Assembly (NCBI RefSeq): GCF_025398175.1
Contig: NZ_CP099735.1
Span: forward strand, 1,240,001 to 1,304,000
Source: Photobacterium sp. TY1-4
GTDB taxonomy: Bacteria > Pseudomonadota > Gammaproteobacteria > Enterobacterales > Vibrionaceae
Direction of reading: 5' to 3'
Length of the DNA stretch: 64,000 bases
Shown here: positions 54,962 to 64,000 of the stretch, in pieces
Layout of the letters: each line of letters opens with the position of its first letter
How positions within the stretch are numbered: the first letter of the stretch is position 1
The notes under the pieces: model-generated
What the model saw: only the letters and a program-made list of their open reading frames with translations
Databases searched by the model: none
What the model was told of the DNA's origin: nothing
Translations under genes and position numbers: made by a program

Positions 54962-57085
54962 ATGAATCTATCAAATCAGGAAAAACGCTGGTTGCCCGTT
55001 TGGGGCGCGACCGGAAAATTGGCGATGCACAAGGCCTGCTGGCTCAATCGCTCACGACGCTCACTGCTGACGCAAACCTTTGAAAGTGTCGCCAACAACC
55101 GGGTTCAGATCCTGCAATCCTGGGTCAATGCCCAATGGGATTTCCTCGACAATGCCGCCTTGTATGTGGCCACGAAACCGGACAGCGAGCAGCATGAGGT
55201 GCTGACCCGCCTGCTGGCGCGCAACAGTGACTTTTCCGAACTCTTTATCGTTCGCGAAAACGGTGAAATCCCCTTCTCCAGTTATCGCCCCCATCGTAAT
55301 ACCCGGCATCCCCAGCCAGCGATCCTAACAAGAGGACTCACGGCGCCATTGCTGCACGGACCCTATCCGGATCCGGCCACCGAGGCGATCGGCCCTTCCA
55401 GCTCGGCTTTTCATGATGCCGTCACCCTGATGTTTTACCAGCCGCTTGTCGTCGACAATCAGGTGATCGGTTGTTTGTGCGGCCGGGTGCCCAACGATGT
55501 GATGGGCGATCTGATCCAACGGGAAGCCGGCCACATCTACAGCGAATCCGGCGACAACTACATTTTCATGGTCGACTCGCGCCTGAACCCCGACATCCTG
55601 CCCGGCACGGCACTCTCGCGCTCCCGTTTTGAAGATGACACTTTTTCCCACGGCGAGAACCTTAAATCCGGCGTCCACACCCAATGGGGAACCGTCAAAA
55701 TTCACCGTCATACCGAATTTGAAATCCGCTTTACCGATCCGGCCACCCGCGAGCTGCATCCCGGTGTACGGGAGACCATCGCCAACGGCAGCAACCTGTA
55801 TATCGACTACCCCGGCTACTCGGATTACCGCCATATTCCGGTGATCGGTAAAGGGGTGACATTTCAGCTCAAGGGCTCACCGGATCGCTGGGGCATGATG
55901 TGCGAAGCTGATTTGGAAGAAGTGTACCGCCATCGCTCCTTGGCCTTCACGCTCAGCAAACAATACACCCTGGCGCTGATTTTTTCCCTGCTCACGCCGT
56001 TGCTGCTGACCCACTGGCTGGCCCTGACGCCGCTACAGCAAGCATTGCTCACCCTGCTGACCATCGTGCTCAGCAGCTTCAGTTTTACCCGGTTGGCTGC
56101 CGCGCCGGTCACTCGCAAACTGGAGCGAATGTCGACGGTGATCCAGACCATCGCCGAGGGCAACGGTAACCTCCGGCAGCGGCTGGATACCCGTCAGTTT
56201 ACCCCGGATGAAACCGGGGACATGGGCCGCTGGATCAACAGCTTTATCGACAACCTGGATGGTATCATGCGCGATATGATCCAGGCGTCCCACGAGGTCC
56301 AACAAGTGAGTGAGTCCATGCTCCGGCGCTGCGACAGTGTCGATTTATCGAGCCGGGAAACCGCTGATGCCATCGATGCCATGCTCTCACTGGCCCAAAC
56401 CCAGCAGCAGGACATTGCCAATGCCAGCATTGCGGCCACCACCATGCAGCAGGAGATGCAAAACACGGTCAATAATGCTCAGCAGGAGTACGAGCAGGCG
56501 GTGGGGAACATCAACCGGATCAAGGAGATTGTTCAGGCCTCGGCCCGGAGCGTCAATGATGTGAACAGCCAGATGAAGGAGATCGACGATATCGTCAAAC
56601 TGATCGCCGACATTACCGACCAGACCAACCTGCTGGCGCTCAATGCAGCTATTGAGGCCGCCCGCGCCGGGGAGCATGGCCGGGGATTTTCAGTGGTGGC
56701 CGATGAAGTGCGCAACCTGGCCACCCGAACCTCGCAGGCCGCCAATCACATCGGCAGTATCATGAACAAGCTGCGCCAGGAATCTGAAACGGCGGTGAAC
56801 TATATGGAGCAAGGGGTGAAAAACGTCGAGCAGAATACAATCCGCCTGGATGACGGCCAGCGCAGCCAGCAACTCCAGCAGGCGGTCGCAGCGATGTTTG
56901 ACAATATTAACCATATTGCCAGCAACAGCCAGACCCATACCACCACGGCCAGCCGGGCGCATACCAGCACGCAATCCCTTGAAGTGGCTTCCCGGCAGCT
57001 CGGTCGGCGCACCACCCTGCTGAAAAATACTCTCCATCAGCTCAACCAGCTGGTCGAGCGGTTTGAAGTCTCTAAAACCGTGTAG
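54962..57085 (+). CDS. Methyl-accepting chemotaxis protein
   Basis: This 707-residue chemoreceptor has a Cache/PDC-like sensor region (~30-325), two membrane helices (~336-356 and ~360-382), a HAMP-like stretch with two Pro (~384-435) and a long signalling coiled coil. The coil's hairpin tip reads [27 protein letters not shown] (~560-586). There is no hydrophobic helix at the N-terminus, unlike classical receptors, so the sensor region may face the cytoplasm or the start may be misjudged. The ligand is unknown. Confidence 0.88.
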   Translation: MNLSNQEKRWLPVWGATGKLAMHKACWLNRSRRSLLTQTFESVANNRVQILQSWVNAQWDFLDNAALYVATKPDSEQHEVLTRLLARNSDFSELFIVRENGEIPFSSYRPHRNTRHPQPAILTRGLTAPLLHGPYPDPATEAIGPSSSAFHDAVTLMFYQPLVVDNQVIGCLCGRVPNDVMGDLIQREAGHIYSESGDNYIFMVDSRLNPDILPGTALSRSRFEDDTFSHGENLKSGVHTQWGTVKIHRHTEFEIRFTDPATRELHPGVRETIANGSNLYIDYPGYSDYRHIPVIGKGVTFQLKGSPDRWGMMCEADLEEVYRHRSLAFTLSKQYTLALIFSLLTPLLLTHWLALTPLQQALLTLLTIVLSSFSFTRLAAAPVTRKLERMSTVIQTIAEGNGNLRQRLDTRQFTPDETGDMGRWINSFIDNLDGIMRDMIQASHEVQQVSESMLRRCDSVDLSSRETADAIDAMLSLAQTQQQDIANASIAATTMQQEMQNTVNNAQQEYEQAVGNINRIKEIVQASARSVNDVNSQMKEIDDIVKLIADITDQTNLLALNAAIEAARAGEHGRGFSVVADEVRNLATRTSQAANHIGSIMNKLRQESETAVNYMEQGVKNVEQNTIRLDDGQRSQQLQQAVAAMFDNINHIASNSQTHTTTASRAHTSTQSLEVASRQLGRRTTLLKNTLHQLNQLVERFEVSKTV

Positions 57086-57140
57086 GTCGTCAGGTGTGGC
57101 GTTGTCGTATGTGGCGCCGTTGTGTAGGTTCGTTCAGTGT

Positions 57141-57239
57141 GAAATAACTGCTTGTGGAATGGCTGTTTGCGAATTAATTGTTTGCGAAATAGCTGTTTGT
57201 GAAATAGCTGCTTGCGAAATAGTTACGTGCGGAATGAAC
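57141..57239. repeat. 15-bp tandem repeat downstream of the chemotaxis receptor
   Basis: Six units of GAAATAGCTGTTTGC type start at 57141, 57156, 57171, 57186, 57201 and 57216, with a partial seventh. In one frame they spell a CEIAV-like five-residue repeat, but the frame has no credible start. Confidence 0.85.
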
Positions 57240-57265
57240 ACCAGGAGCACGTCGCTGGCCCGGGC

Positions 57266-57796
57266 TCAGAATGGGCTGTCTTTATCCAGCTCGCCACAGA
57301 TGCCGGCGACGGCCAGGGCGAGCGCAGATTTGATGATCTGCTCCTGGCGGGCCAGTTGCATCTGATAAAAGCTGAGATCGGCATCATCGGTCGGCGGGGC
57401 GATTTCCAGTTGGACGACCCCCATCGCCTGCACCGAGTTCAATTTTTGAATCGCAGTTAACACCGCCGGATCGGTGAAGCTGTATTCCTTCCCTTCATTG
57501 TTGAGGAAATCCCGCAGCTGAATCACCGCTTCAATGTCATGGTACGGATCATCGGCGATCACCCCCAGGCCAAACAGTAACTTGAGCCGAACGGTCAGCT
57601 CTCCCAGCGGGCCGGACTGGCCCAGCAACGGCTCAACCACTGATTTCACCGCGAAGTCATCTTTACGGAAAATCCGCTGGATCAGCCGATCAACCGCTTC
57701 ATCAAACACCTCGACCGAAGTGATAAAAAAACCGCGAACGGTCGGGGAAGCATTGAGACGTTCCAGAATGTCTGATTCTTGATCGCGGTCTACCAT
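57266..57796 (-). CDS. mtlR: Mannitol operon repressor MtlR
   Basis: This 176-residue protein of the MtlR family represses the mannitol operon, as shown for its relatives in E. coli and V. cholerae. The family core is conserved: ILERLNASPTVRGFFITSVEVFDEAVDRL, RIFRKDDFAVKSVVEPLLGQSGPLGELTVRLKLLFGLGVI (~43-85) and a closing helical tail. The start is ATG 57796 or GTG 57802. It is the last gene of the mannitol cluster, behind the EIIC paralogue. Confidence 0.93.
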   Translation of the reverse strand: MVDRDQESDILERLNASPTVRGFFITSVEVFDEAVDRLIQRIFRKDDFAVKSVVEPLLGQSGPLGELTVRLKLLFGLGVIADDPYHDIEAVIQLRDFLNNEGKEYSFTDPAVLTAIQKLNSVQAMGVVQLEIAPPTDDADLSFYQMQLARQEQIIKSALALAVAGICGELDKDSPF

Positions 57797-57904
57797 AGTC
57801 ACTTGATTCTCTATTTCACAGGGAAGTGCTGCTGCACTTCTCCTTCGGCATGGGATTATTCCATTTTTAAGTGGTTGGCGACAATGCCATTTCTCTCAAT
57901 CAAT

Positions 57905-58945
57905 TCAATTCCTTGACGCAACATCCTCTCTTTGGAGCTTTAACAGCAAGGCCGACACCAAGAACGACACGCCAGCCGCTGCCACAATCGACAGGATCAC
58001 CCCGACATAAGCGCCTTTGGGCGTCAGCAGCAACACCGTCACAATCGAGCCGGGTGAAGCCGGCGAGACAATCCCGGCCTGAAACAGCGTCAGGACAAAC
58101 GTCCCGGTCATCCCACCGGCAATAGCCGCCAGCAACAGCCGGGGCTTCATCAGAATATAGGGGAAATAGATCTCGTGAATGCCACCGAAAAAGTGGATCA
58201 GCACCGCGCCACCAGCCGTCTGCTTGCCGGTCCCGCGTCCGCACCAGAGATAAGCCAGCAAAATGCCTAAGCCCGGTCCCGGATTGGCTTCAACCAGAAA
58301 AAACAGCGACTGCCCGGTTGCCGCCGCCTGATTCACCCCGAGCGGCGAAAAAATCCCGTGGTTAATGGCATTATTGAGAAACAGAACTTTGGCCGGCTCA
58401 ACAAACAAGGCCGTCAGCGGCAGCAGCCCGGCATCCAGCATCAGATTCACGCCCGCGGTCAGAAATGTCGCCAGGGTCGTCATCGCCGGTCCGATAATCA
58501 AAAAAGCCAGGATCGCCCCCAGCATACCGATGATCCCGGCTGAAAAATTATTGATCAGCATTTCGAAGCCGCTGCGGATTTTCCCTTCGACCATCCGATC
58601 GAACGCCTTAATCGCCCAGCCCCCCAGCGGTCCCAGCACCATCGCACCCATCAGCATCGGAATATCCGTGCCTATCACCGCCCCCATGGTGGTCACCGCC
58701 CCCACCACTGCGCCACGTTCTCCCCCGACGAGTTTGCCCCCGGTATAGCCAATCAACAGCGGCAGCAGGTACAGCATCATGGGACTGACCAACTGGGCCA
58801 GCGTCTCGTTCGGCCACCAGCCACTGGGGATAAACAGTGCGGTGATCAACCCCCAGGCCAGAAAGGCCCCCATATTGGGAAGCACCATGTTCGACAGAAA
58901 TCGACCAAAGTGATGAATGTTCCGTTTCATAGCAGGGGTAAACAT
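57905..58945 (-). CDS. Mannitol-type PTS EIIC-only permease (MtlA paralogue)
   Basis: This 346-residue membrane protein closely parallels the EIIC domain of the full-length MtlA upstream. It shares FGRFLSNMVLPNMGAFLAWG, GYTGGKLVGG, NNAINHGIFSPLG, ANPGPGLGILLAY and the substrate motif GGIHEIYFPYI. It lacks the EIIB and EIIA domains, so phosphorylation would have to come from MtlA or another PTS protein. ATG 58945 is preferred to an in-frame start at 59035 with a non-membrane lead. It may transport a related hexitol or act as a sensor (inference). Confidence 0.85.
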   Translation of the reverse strand: MFTPAMKRNIHHFGRFLSNMVLPNMGAFLAWGLITALFIPSGWWPNETLAQLVSPMMLYLLPLLIGYTGGKLVGGERGAVVGAVTTMGAVIGTDIPMLMGAMVLGPLGGWAIKAFDRMVEGKIRSGFEMLINNFSAGIIGMLGAILAFLIIGPAMTTLATFLTAGVNLMLDAGLLPLTALFVEPAKVLFLNNAINHGIFSPLGVNQAAATGQSLFFLVEANPGPGLGILLAYLWCGRGTGKQTAGGAVLIHFFGGIHEIYFPYILMKPRLLLAAIAGGMTGTFVLTLFQAGIVSPASPGSIVTVLLLTPKGAYVGVILSIVAAAGVSFLVSALLLKLQREDVASRN

Positions 58946-59091
58946 AATGCGTCCTATTCTGATGAGGTGATGAATATACCGGCTTACTGAAGAGAGCCTG
59001 TTGTTCATCTTCAGTATCGAACGAATGAAAAGCAATGACCGCCCGCACAGTTCTCAGCGGGTACTTCTCTTTTCCCTTTCCCTTTCCCTTT

Positions 59092-59427
59092 CTAAAGTAA
59101 GATCCACTTCTTGCCCGGAATCAACTTCGCCGGGAGCCCTGCCCCACGTCCGGCGGTATACAGATCGATTTCACTTTCCAACAAGTACATTGACGTCACA
59201 TCCAGCCCCATCTCCTGGCAGGCCTGTTTCAACGAGCAAGCGTACCGTTTCAGCGTTTTTTCACTCCAGCGGATTTGATACAGCACTTCCTGCGGGTGCT
59301 TGAACACCATCCGCTGAATCACCCCGACCCACCCCGACAAATCGGTGAGAAAGTCCGGATCTACCGTGCCGGGTTTGACGATCACATCTGAGATCCTGAA
59401 TTGGTGTCCGGCTTGTTTCCTCTCCAT
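59092..59427 (-). CDS. Small unknown protein, possible SH3-like fold
   Basis: This 111-residue protein was not recognised with certainty. The first half has the pattern VKPGTVDPDFLTDLSGWVGVIQ, then VLYQIRWSEKTLKRY. This recalls small SH3-like proteins with a conserved DPD...GWxGxV...WDxxTL signature; that is recalled, not searched. It lies between mtlD and the EIIC paralogue on the same strand, with a terminator between it and mtlD. GGAGATGACGTGGT precedes the ATG. Confidence 0.55.
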   Translation of the reverse strand: MERKQAGHQFRISDVIVKPGTVDPDFLTDLSGWVGVIQRMVFKHPQEVLYQIRWSEKTLKRYACSLKQACQEMGLDVTSMYLLESEIDLYTAGRGAGLPAKLIPGKKWILL

Positions 59428-59490
59428 ACCACGTCATCTCCATCCCGCGTCATCTCTATGCCACAGCAAATCAAAGCATCACATCAAAAC

Positions 59491-59523
59491 AGCAAGGGAA
59501 GCATCCGCGACACTTCCCTTGCT
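59491..59523 (-). terminator. Terminator downstream of mtlD
   Basis: The perfect 11-bp stem AGCAAGGGAAG/CTTCCCTTGCT (59491-59501, 59513-59523) is followed on the minus strand by GTTTTGATG. It splits the mtlAD transcript from the small gene and the EIIC paralogue. Confidence 0.8.
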
Positions 59524-59587
59524 GCAGTACAACCGGATTTGCCTGAACTTGATCCCAGGCCCGGTTACAGCACGGCCTGGCTTTCAG

Positions 59588-60730
59588 TTACAAGTTTAGA
59601 AAAATAGCTTCAATTCGCTTGGCTTCCTCACTGTCTGCCGCCAAACCGGTGTAGTGCGCCAGAGTTGCCCGCAGCCCTTTGTCGCCCAACGACTGTTGCA
59701 GCTCAATCGCCTGCAGATCATCGTCGTTGACGTATTTGAAGGCCGCGGCGATCCCCTTGAGCAGATAGACATTGCCGGTGCCGTATTCCAGCGTGCCCAG
59801 CAGCGGCTTGATCAGGCGATCATTGGCGCCCAGTTTGCGGATCGGCTGACGCCCGACCCGGTCGATTTCATCGCGCAGATGCGGGTTGGCAAACCGGCCG
59901 AGAATTTTCTCGATATAAGCCTGGTGCAGCTGGCGATCAAAACCATAGCGGCGGATCAGCACTTCCCCGCTCTCTTCCATCGCCGCTTTCACCTGCGCCC
60001 GGATCTCGCCGTCTTCAATCGCATCGCGAATGGTCTCATGGCCCTTCAGCGCGCCGAGATAAGCGGTGATAATGTGCCCGGTATTGAGGGTAAACAGCTT
60101 GCGCTCGACAAAGGCCATCAGGTTATCTGTAGTCTCCATCCCCTCGATTGCCGGGATGTCGCCTTTAAACTGTTGCTGGTCGACAATCCATTCGCTAAAG
60201 CTTTCGACCGTCACTTCCAGCGGGTCGTTGGCTGCTTCCGACGGCGGCACAATGCGATCGACCGCCGAGTCGACGAAGCCCACCAGCTCATCTGCCTGAT
60301 CGTGATAAATGGCATTGAGGTGTTGATAGACCTGCGTTTTCAGGTGGGTCGTGCCCCGCACCATGTTTTCACAGGCAATGATGTTTAACGGGCGGTTGTT
60401 TCCCGCTTCAAAGCGATGCGTCAGACCGGTGGCGATCGTTTTCGCAATGATGTCCAACACATTCGGACCCACCGCCGTGGTTACCAAGTCGGTATGGATG
60501 ATCTGCTCAATCACATCCTGACTGGCTGAGTTCACCGCAGTGACGTGGGTGACGGTATCAACCTGACATTTCGTGCCCACCACTTTCACTTTATATGATT
60601 GGTCATGGCTGAGTTGGTCCACCAAAGGGGCATCTACGTCGGCAAACGTGACGGCAACATTGGCATCTGAAAGAACTTTACCGATAAAACCGCGGCCGAT
60701 ATTGCCCGCGCCAAAATGAACAGCTTTCAT
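59588..60730 (-). CDS. mtlD: Mannitol-1-phosphate 5-dehydrogenase
   Basis: This 380-residue cytosolic enzyme oxidises mannitol-1-phosphate to fructose-6-phosphate with NAD+. The N-terminal dinucleotide motif [17 protein letters not shown], the [11 protein letters not shown] segment and [19 protein letters not shown] are diagnostic. The length matches the family. GTAGGAAATCAC precedes the ATG. It is co-directional with mtlA, separated by ~110 bp with a GC-rich hairpin. Confidence 0.97.
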   Translation of the reverse strand: MKAVHFGAGNIGRGFIGKVLSDANVAVTFADVDAPLVDQLSHDQSYKVKVVGTKCQVDTVTHVTAVNSASQDVIEQIIHTDLVTTAVGPNVLDIIAKTIATGLTHRFEAGNNRPLNIIACENMVRGTTHLKTQVYQHLNAIYHDQADELVGFVDSAVDRIVPPSEAANDPLEVTVESFSEWIVDQQQFKGDIPAIEGMETTDNLMAFVERKLFTLNTGHIITAYLGALKGHETIRDAIEDGEIRAQVKAAMEESGEVLIRRYGFDRQLHQAYIEKILGRFANPHLRDEIDRVGRQPIRKLGANDRLIKPLLGTLEYGTGNVYLLKGIAAAFKYVNDDDLQAIELQQSLGDKGLRATLAHYTGLAADSEEAKRIEAIFLNL

Positions 60731-60762
60731 GTGATTTCCTACCCTTAAGACGATTCATATAA

Positions 60763-60782
60763 GGCCGGCTGGCACGCCGGCC
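60763..60782 (-). terminator. GC-rich hairpin between mtlA and mtlD
   Basis: GGCCGGC/GCCGGCC (60763-60769, 60776-60782) forms a tight stem with no U run. It is more likely an mRNA-stability or processing element than a full terminator. Confidence 0.55.
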
Positions 60783-60843
60783 TCCAATGTTTAGAAACAG
60801 AGATTTAAAACAAAGATTTAAATCAGAGAGAACCCGGTCGGGA

Positions 60844-62787
60844 TCAGGCCGCTTGCTGGCCCGCCAGAATAGCCAGCACTTCGTTGACATCCCGGGTGCT
60901 GGTCAGGCGTGCCACCGCATCCGGATCGTCCAGCGCATTGGTGATCGTGGTGATCACCTGGATATGCTCATCATTTTTGGCGGCAATCCCGATCACCAGT
61001 TTTGCCACATCGTCTTCATCGTCGGTGAAAGTCACCCCGGCCGGGTACTGACAAATCACAATCCCGGTTTTCATCACCCGATCTTTTGCTTCAACGGTAC
61101 CGTGCGGCACCGCAATCGACTCGCCCAGGTAGGTCGGCACCAGCTTTTCCCGTTCAAACATCGCGTCCACGTATTCCGGCTCTGCATAGCCCAGTTTCAC
61201 CAACTGCTCACCGGCAAAGCGGATTGCTTCCTCTTTGTTGCCTGCGCTCAGGCCAAGATGGATATTCTCTGCCTGGATTCGGAACACCTGTGGTTCCTGT
61301 GGTTCCTGTGTATCAAAGCAGTCATCGTTGGCGGCAATCGGTGATACCTGAGCCGACACATCATCATTGGCCGCGTCCGGACCATTAGCCGCGACAATTC
61401 GGGTCACCAGATCGGTATACACCTGGCTGTCGAGGAAGTTGGTCAGAGAAATATGGGTTGCATGGGCAGCATGCTTCCGGGCACGCTCCGTCAAATCTTT
61501 ATGCGTAATCACGATATCCACCTCTTGTGGCAGGCTGTTAATGGCACAGTTAGTCACCTGGATTGTCAGGCCGGCTTCGTTCACTTTCTTGCGCAGCAGG
61601 CTGGCCCCCATGGCACTGGAGCCCATTCCGGCATCACAAGCCACAATGATGTTCTGTACTTGGGCCAGGTTGACGTGACCGGCTGGCGCTGCAGCCGGGG
61701 CACTTTTTCCTTTCATGCTTTGCATTTTCGATGTCGCCGACGCCAGACTATCGCCTTCATCTTCCGTCTCACGCTGAGTTTTCATCAGGATTGCCGCGAC
61801 ACAGAAGGAGACCGTAGCTGCCGCCAGTACCGAGAGGATCACCCCGGCAAACGAGGCTTTCGGCGTCATCAGCAACACCGCAAAAATCGAGCCCGGCGAT
61901 GCTGGGGACACAATCCCGGCATTGAACAGAGTCAGGGTGAACACCCCGGTCATCCCACCGGCTATCACTGCCAGGATCAGACGTGGATTCATCAGGATAT
62001 ACGGGAAGTAAATCTCGTGAATTCCGCCGAAGAAGTGAATGATCGACGCACCGCCTGCGGTTTGTTTCGCCGTCCCGCGACCAAACACCATGTAGGCCAG
62101 CAACACGCCCAGACCCGGGCCCGGGTTGGCTTCAATCAGGAAGAAAATCGACTGACCCAGCTCATTAGCCTGTTGAATACCCAGCGGCGAGAAAATACCG
62201 TGGTTAATCGCATTGTTCAGGAACAGAATTTTCGCCGGCTCAACAAAAATGGAGGTCAGAGGCAACAAGCCAGCTTCAACCAGCAGGTTGACGCCGCCCG
62301 CCAGACCGGCAGACAGAATTTTCACGAACGGGCCGATCATCATAAACGCCAGGATGGCACACAGCATCCCGATGATCCCAGCCGAGAAGTTATTGACCAA
62401 CATCTCAAAGCCGCTTTTGACTTTGCCGTCGACCCAGTTGTCGAACTTCTTGATCGCCCAGCCGCCCATCGGGCCCACCATCATGGCGCCCATAAACATC
62501 GGAATATCGGTCCCGACAATGACCCCGGTGGTGGTAATGGCACCGACCACGGCACCGCGATCGCCACCGACCAACTTGCCGCCGGTATAGCCGATCAACA
62601 GGGGCAGCAGGTAAGTGATCATCGGGCCGACCAGCTTAGCCAATGCTTCGTTCGGCACCCAGCCGGTTGGAATGAACAATGCAGTGATGAAGCCCCAGGC
62701 GATAAACGCGCCAATGTTGGGCATCACCATGTTTGAGAGAAAACGACCAAAATTTTGTATTTTGATCTTTGCATCAGGTGATATCAT
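60844..62787 (-). CDS. mtlA: PTS mannitol transporter EIICBA
   Basis: This 647-residue membrane protein imports mannitol while phosphorylating it. It contains the EIIC domain (~1-340, with GGIHEIYFPYI), the EIIB domain with the phospho-Cys in VACDAGMGSSAMG (~385) and the EIIA domain with the phospho-His in ESIAVPHGTVEAK (~560). The linker between B and A is long and polar. It is first in the mannitol operon. Two CRP sites ~290-350 bp upstream and a structured leader point to cAMP-CRP activation and possible antisense control. Confidence 0.97.
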   Translation of the reverse strand: MISPDAKIKIQNFGRFLSNMVMPNIGAFIAWGFITALFIPTGWVPNEALAKLVGPMITYLLPLLIGYTGGKLVGGDRGAVVGAITTTGVIVGTDIPMFMGAMMVGPMGGWAIKKFDNWVDGKVKSGFEMLVNNFSAGIIGMLCAILAFMMIGPFVKILSAGLAGGVNLLVEAGLLPLTSIFVEPAKILFLNNAINHGIFSPLGIQQANELGQSIFFLIEANPGPGLGVLLAYMVFGRGTAKQTAGGASIIHFFGGIHEIYFPYILMNPRLILAVIAGGMTGVFTLTLFNAGIVSPASPGSIFAVLLMTPKASFAGVILSVLAAATVSFCVAAILMKTQRETEDEGDSLASATSKMQSMKGKSAPAAAPAGHVNLAQVQNIIVACDAGMGSSAMGASLLRKKVNEAGLTIQVTNCAINSLPQEVDIVITHKDLTERARKHAAHATHISLTNFLDSQVYTDLVTRIVAANGPDAANDDVSAQVSPIAANDDCFDTQEPQEPQVFRIQAENIHLGLSAGNKEEAIRFAGEQLVKLGYAEPEYVDAMFEREKLVPTYLGESIAVPHGTVEAKDRVMKTGIVICQYPAGVTFTDDEDDVAKLVIGIAAKNDEHIQVITTITNALDDPDAVARLTSTRDVNEVLAILAGQQAA

Positions 62788-62830
62788 AAGGATTCCCCGT
62801 TTGAGGTTCAGTTTGAAAAATCAGTGTTAG

Positions 62831-62850
62831 AACGGTTCGCCAAAACCGTT
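62831..62850 (-). promoter_or_regulatory. Stem-loop in the mtlA leader
   Basis: AACGGTT/AACCGTT (62831-62837, 62844-62850) is followed by GATTG...CAATC. In V. cholerae the mtlA leader is the target of the antisense RNA MtlS; an equivalent could lie here on the plus strand, but I see no clear promoter. Confidence 0.4.
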
Positions 62851-63073
62851 GATTGCTTCGTACCCAATCAATCTATCACAGAATTTCCAGACGGAACTGA
62901 GAACGGGTTTTTCGTGATCAGTCTCCGATTTTCCGCCCCCTTTGCAAAAAATTAACGTGATCTCCGTTGCAGAACGCCTTTGTAACTTAGCTACAAAACA
63001 CCACTTTTGTAAAAATCAATAACAAATTATTGATAGACATCACAGAATTAAAACGATTAAAACTTAAACTCCT

Positions 63074-63089
63074 TGTGACATAAATCACA
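63074..63089. promoter_or_regulatory. mtlA: CRP binding site, mtlA-proximal
   Basis: TGTGA-CATAAA-TCACA is a perfect consensus CRP site 287 bp upstream of the mtlA start. Confidence 0.88.
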
Positions 63090-63125
63090 TTATGAAACTT
63101 TTACCTCGATGAGCTTAAGATTGAG

Positions 63126-63141
63126 TGTGACCTATCTCACA
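63126..63141. promoter_or_regulatory. mtlA: CRP binding site, mtlA-distal
   Basis: TGTGA-CCTATC-TCACA is a second perfect site. The two centres are 52 bp apart, about five helical turns, placing both dimers on the same DNA face. Confidence 0.88.
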
Positions 63142-64000
63142 TTGATACGTCCGTTCCCCGCGTCAAAATCCTCTCCACGATGCCAGATATGCCATTTTGT
63201 AGCTTAATTACATACAACACCGGGTGAATATTCCACATGGGAATCCATCGCCATATGTGATCCGGTGCGAGGGGTAACCAACCTTTCTCATCATCTATAC
63301 GGCCACTACAGAGCGCTCCGCTCAAAGCTCAAGCGGCCGATCCTGGCACACTGGCTCAGCCAATCGCTCGACATTGATTCATAATACTTCAACGCCGATG
63401 CAATCAATTGAGTTGCCTTGGTTGCCGAGGTTTTATTGGCTGCTGAAACGGAAAGCGATTGTCACCCTTGTGAAATGGAAACGTTTGACTCACTCTGATA
63501 TCGCTATTGATATTTATATTAAACTTATTTTACAGTGCACCCGAGATCATTTAACATTTTGAATGCATACTATAAAAATAATGAACCGCAACACCGTGTT
63601 ATGATCTCGTCATATATTACCTCCATACTTTAACCGGATTGTTCCGGGCTCCGGAAATCCTCAAGCAACACAGGCGTTCAATGTAACGCTACACGCTGAA
63701 CGTAACAAAGTTATCAAGCCAAAAAATGAGCTTAACCAATTGATCTTTAATGCATAACTAATATTGACCTCTGGTTTTCTGTGAATAAGATCACTGTACC
63801 AACCCCGTATCACGTTACACAGCACTTACAATGCCTTGTTTTTTCGTTACCTAAAGAAACTATAAGTTACACTATGTTACGTCCAGTGTGACGTATCACG
63901 CGTAATTATTCCCGCACCTGACTTATGATGATTACCGTGAATTGGAGAGCTCAATAATATAATTCCAATCAACAACAAATAATGATTTTAAAGACAATTT
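63142..64000. other. Gene-free AT-rich region to the right edge
   Basis: No credible gene is seen; short frames (63137-63325 minus, 63374-63562 plus) lack family features and ribosome-binding sites. GTTAC/GTAAC words cluster at 63683-63880, with a near palindrome GTTACACT...AGTGTGAC (63866-63892). This suggests the control region of a gene beyond the edge. Confidence 0.5.

Noticed and set aside
57063..57365. Possible pentapeptide-repeat protein (CEIAV units)
   Set aside because: The apparent repeat comes from the 15-bp DNA array; the frame begins inside the chemoreceptor gene and overlaps mtlR, and the residues do not fit the A(D/N)LXX pentapeptide pattern.
63137..63562. Two 62-codon frames in the right-hand intergenic region
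   Set aside because: No ribosome-binding site, no family resemblance, and the first overlaps a CRP site region.

Overview
The window looks like a chromosomal segment of a Vibrionaceae-type marine gammaproteobacterium (Photobacterium, Vibrio or Grimontia-like). Evidence is the mtlA-mtlD-mtlR locus with two CRP sites, a YeeN-type YebC paralogue, a C-C-X10-C-X2-C siderophore-iron reductase, a two-domain PTPS protein and a Vibrionaceae-style palindromic intergenic repeat. Most of it is moderately GC-rich core-like sequence. The 29.6-35.2 kb stretch is visibly more AT-rich and looks acquired. Genus assignment is inference.

Layout. 0-6.4 kb: an MFS transporter cut by the left edge, a DctB-like histidine kinase, a DUF3016 protein, a duplicated PTPS-like protein, an outer-membrane barrel and a SpoIIAA-like protein. 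6.4-14.1 kb: a MITE-like repeat, an acyl-CoA ligase, a PhoD-like phosphatase, a LysR regulator divergent from a MATE exporter, and a Fur-boxed siderophore reductase. 14.1-21.3 kb: a tripartite tricarboxylate transporter operon (tctCBA) divergent from a Cit/Dcu-type two-component system that is followed by a TauE/SafE permease and an O-methyltransferase. 21.3-29.3 kb: copper chaperone genes, an AraC regulator, four GNAT acetyltransferases and a large outer-membrane metalloprotease.

29.6-35.25 kb: an island bounded by fragments of the 3' end of tRNA-Ser(UGA). The intact tRNA is at its right end. Its cargo is an ornithine/alanine racemase, an NhaC-type antiporter, an ornithine cyclodeaminase and a divergent Lrp regulator, which together read as an ornithine-use cassette. 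An IS3-type transposase remnant lies inside it and no integrase is visible.

35.4-53.1 kb: one strand carries a methyltransferase, a formyltransferase, a phage-collar-domain protein and a giant repeat adhesin of about 4,700 residues. The adhesin has 18 Ig-like units of 312 bp, then many cadherin/VCBS-like domains and a calcium-loop segment. Its end is unusual: a GlyGly-CTERM-like sorting signal, then a second signal-peptide-like segment, then an outer-membrane beta-barrel, all in one frame. This locus is the best candidate for something undescribed.

53.7-64 kb: a YebC-family protein, a chemotaxis receptor, and the mannitol operon (mtlA, mtlD, a small unknown protein, a second EIIC-only permease, mtlR). 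Beyond it lies a gene-free regulatory stretch to the right edge.

A recurring oddity is short degenerate tandem repeats, mostly of 15-bp period, at gene edges in at least five places.
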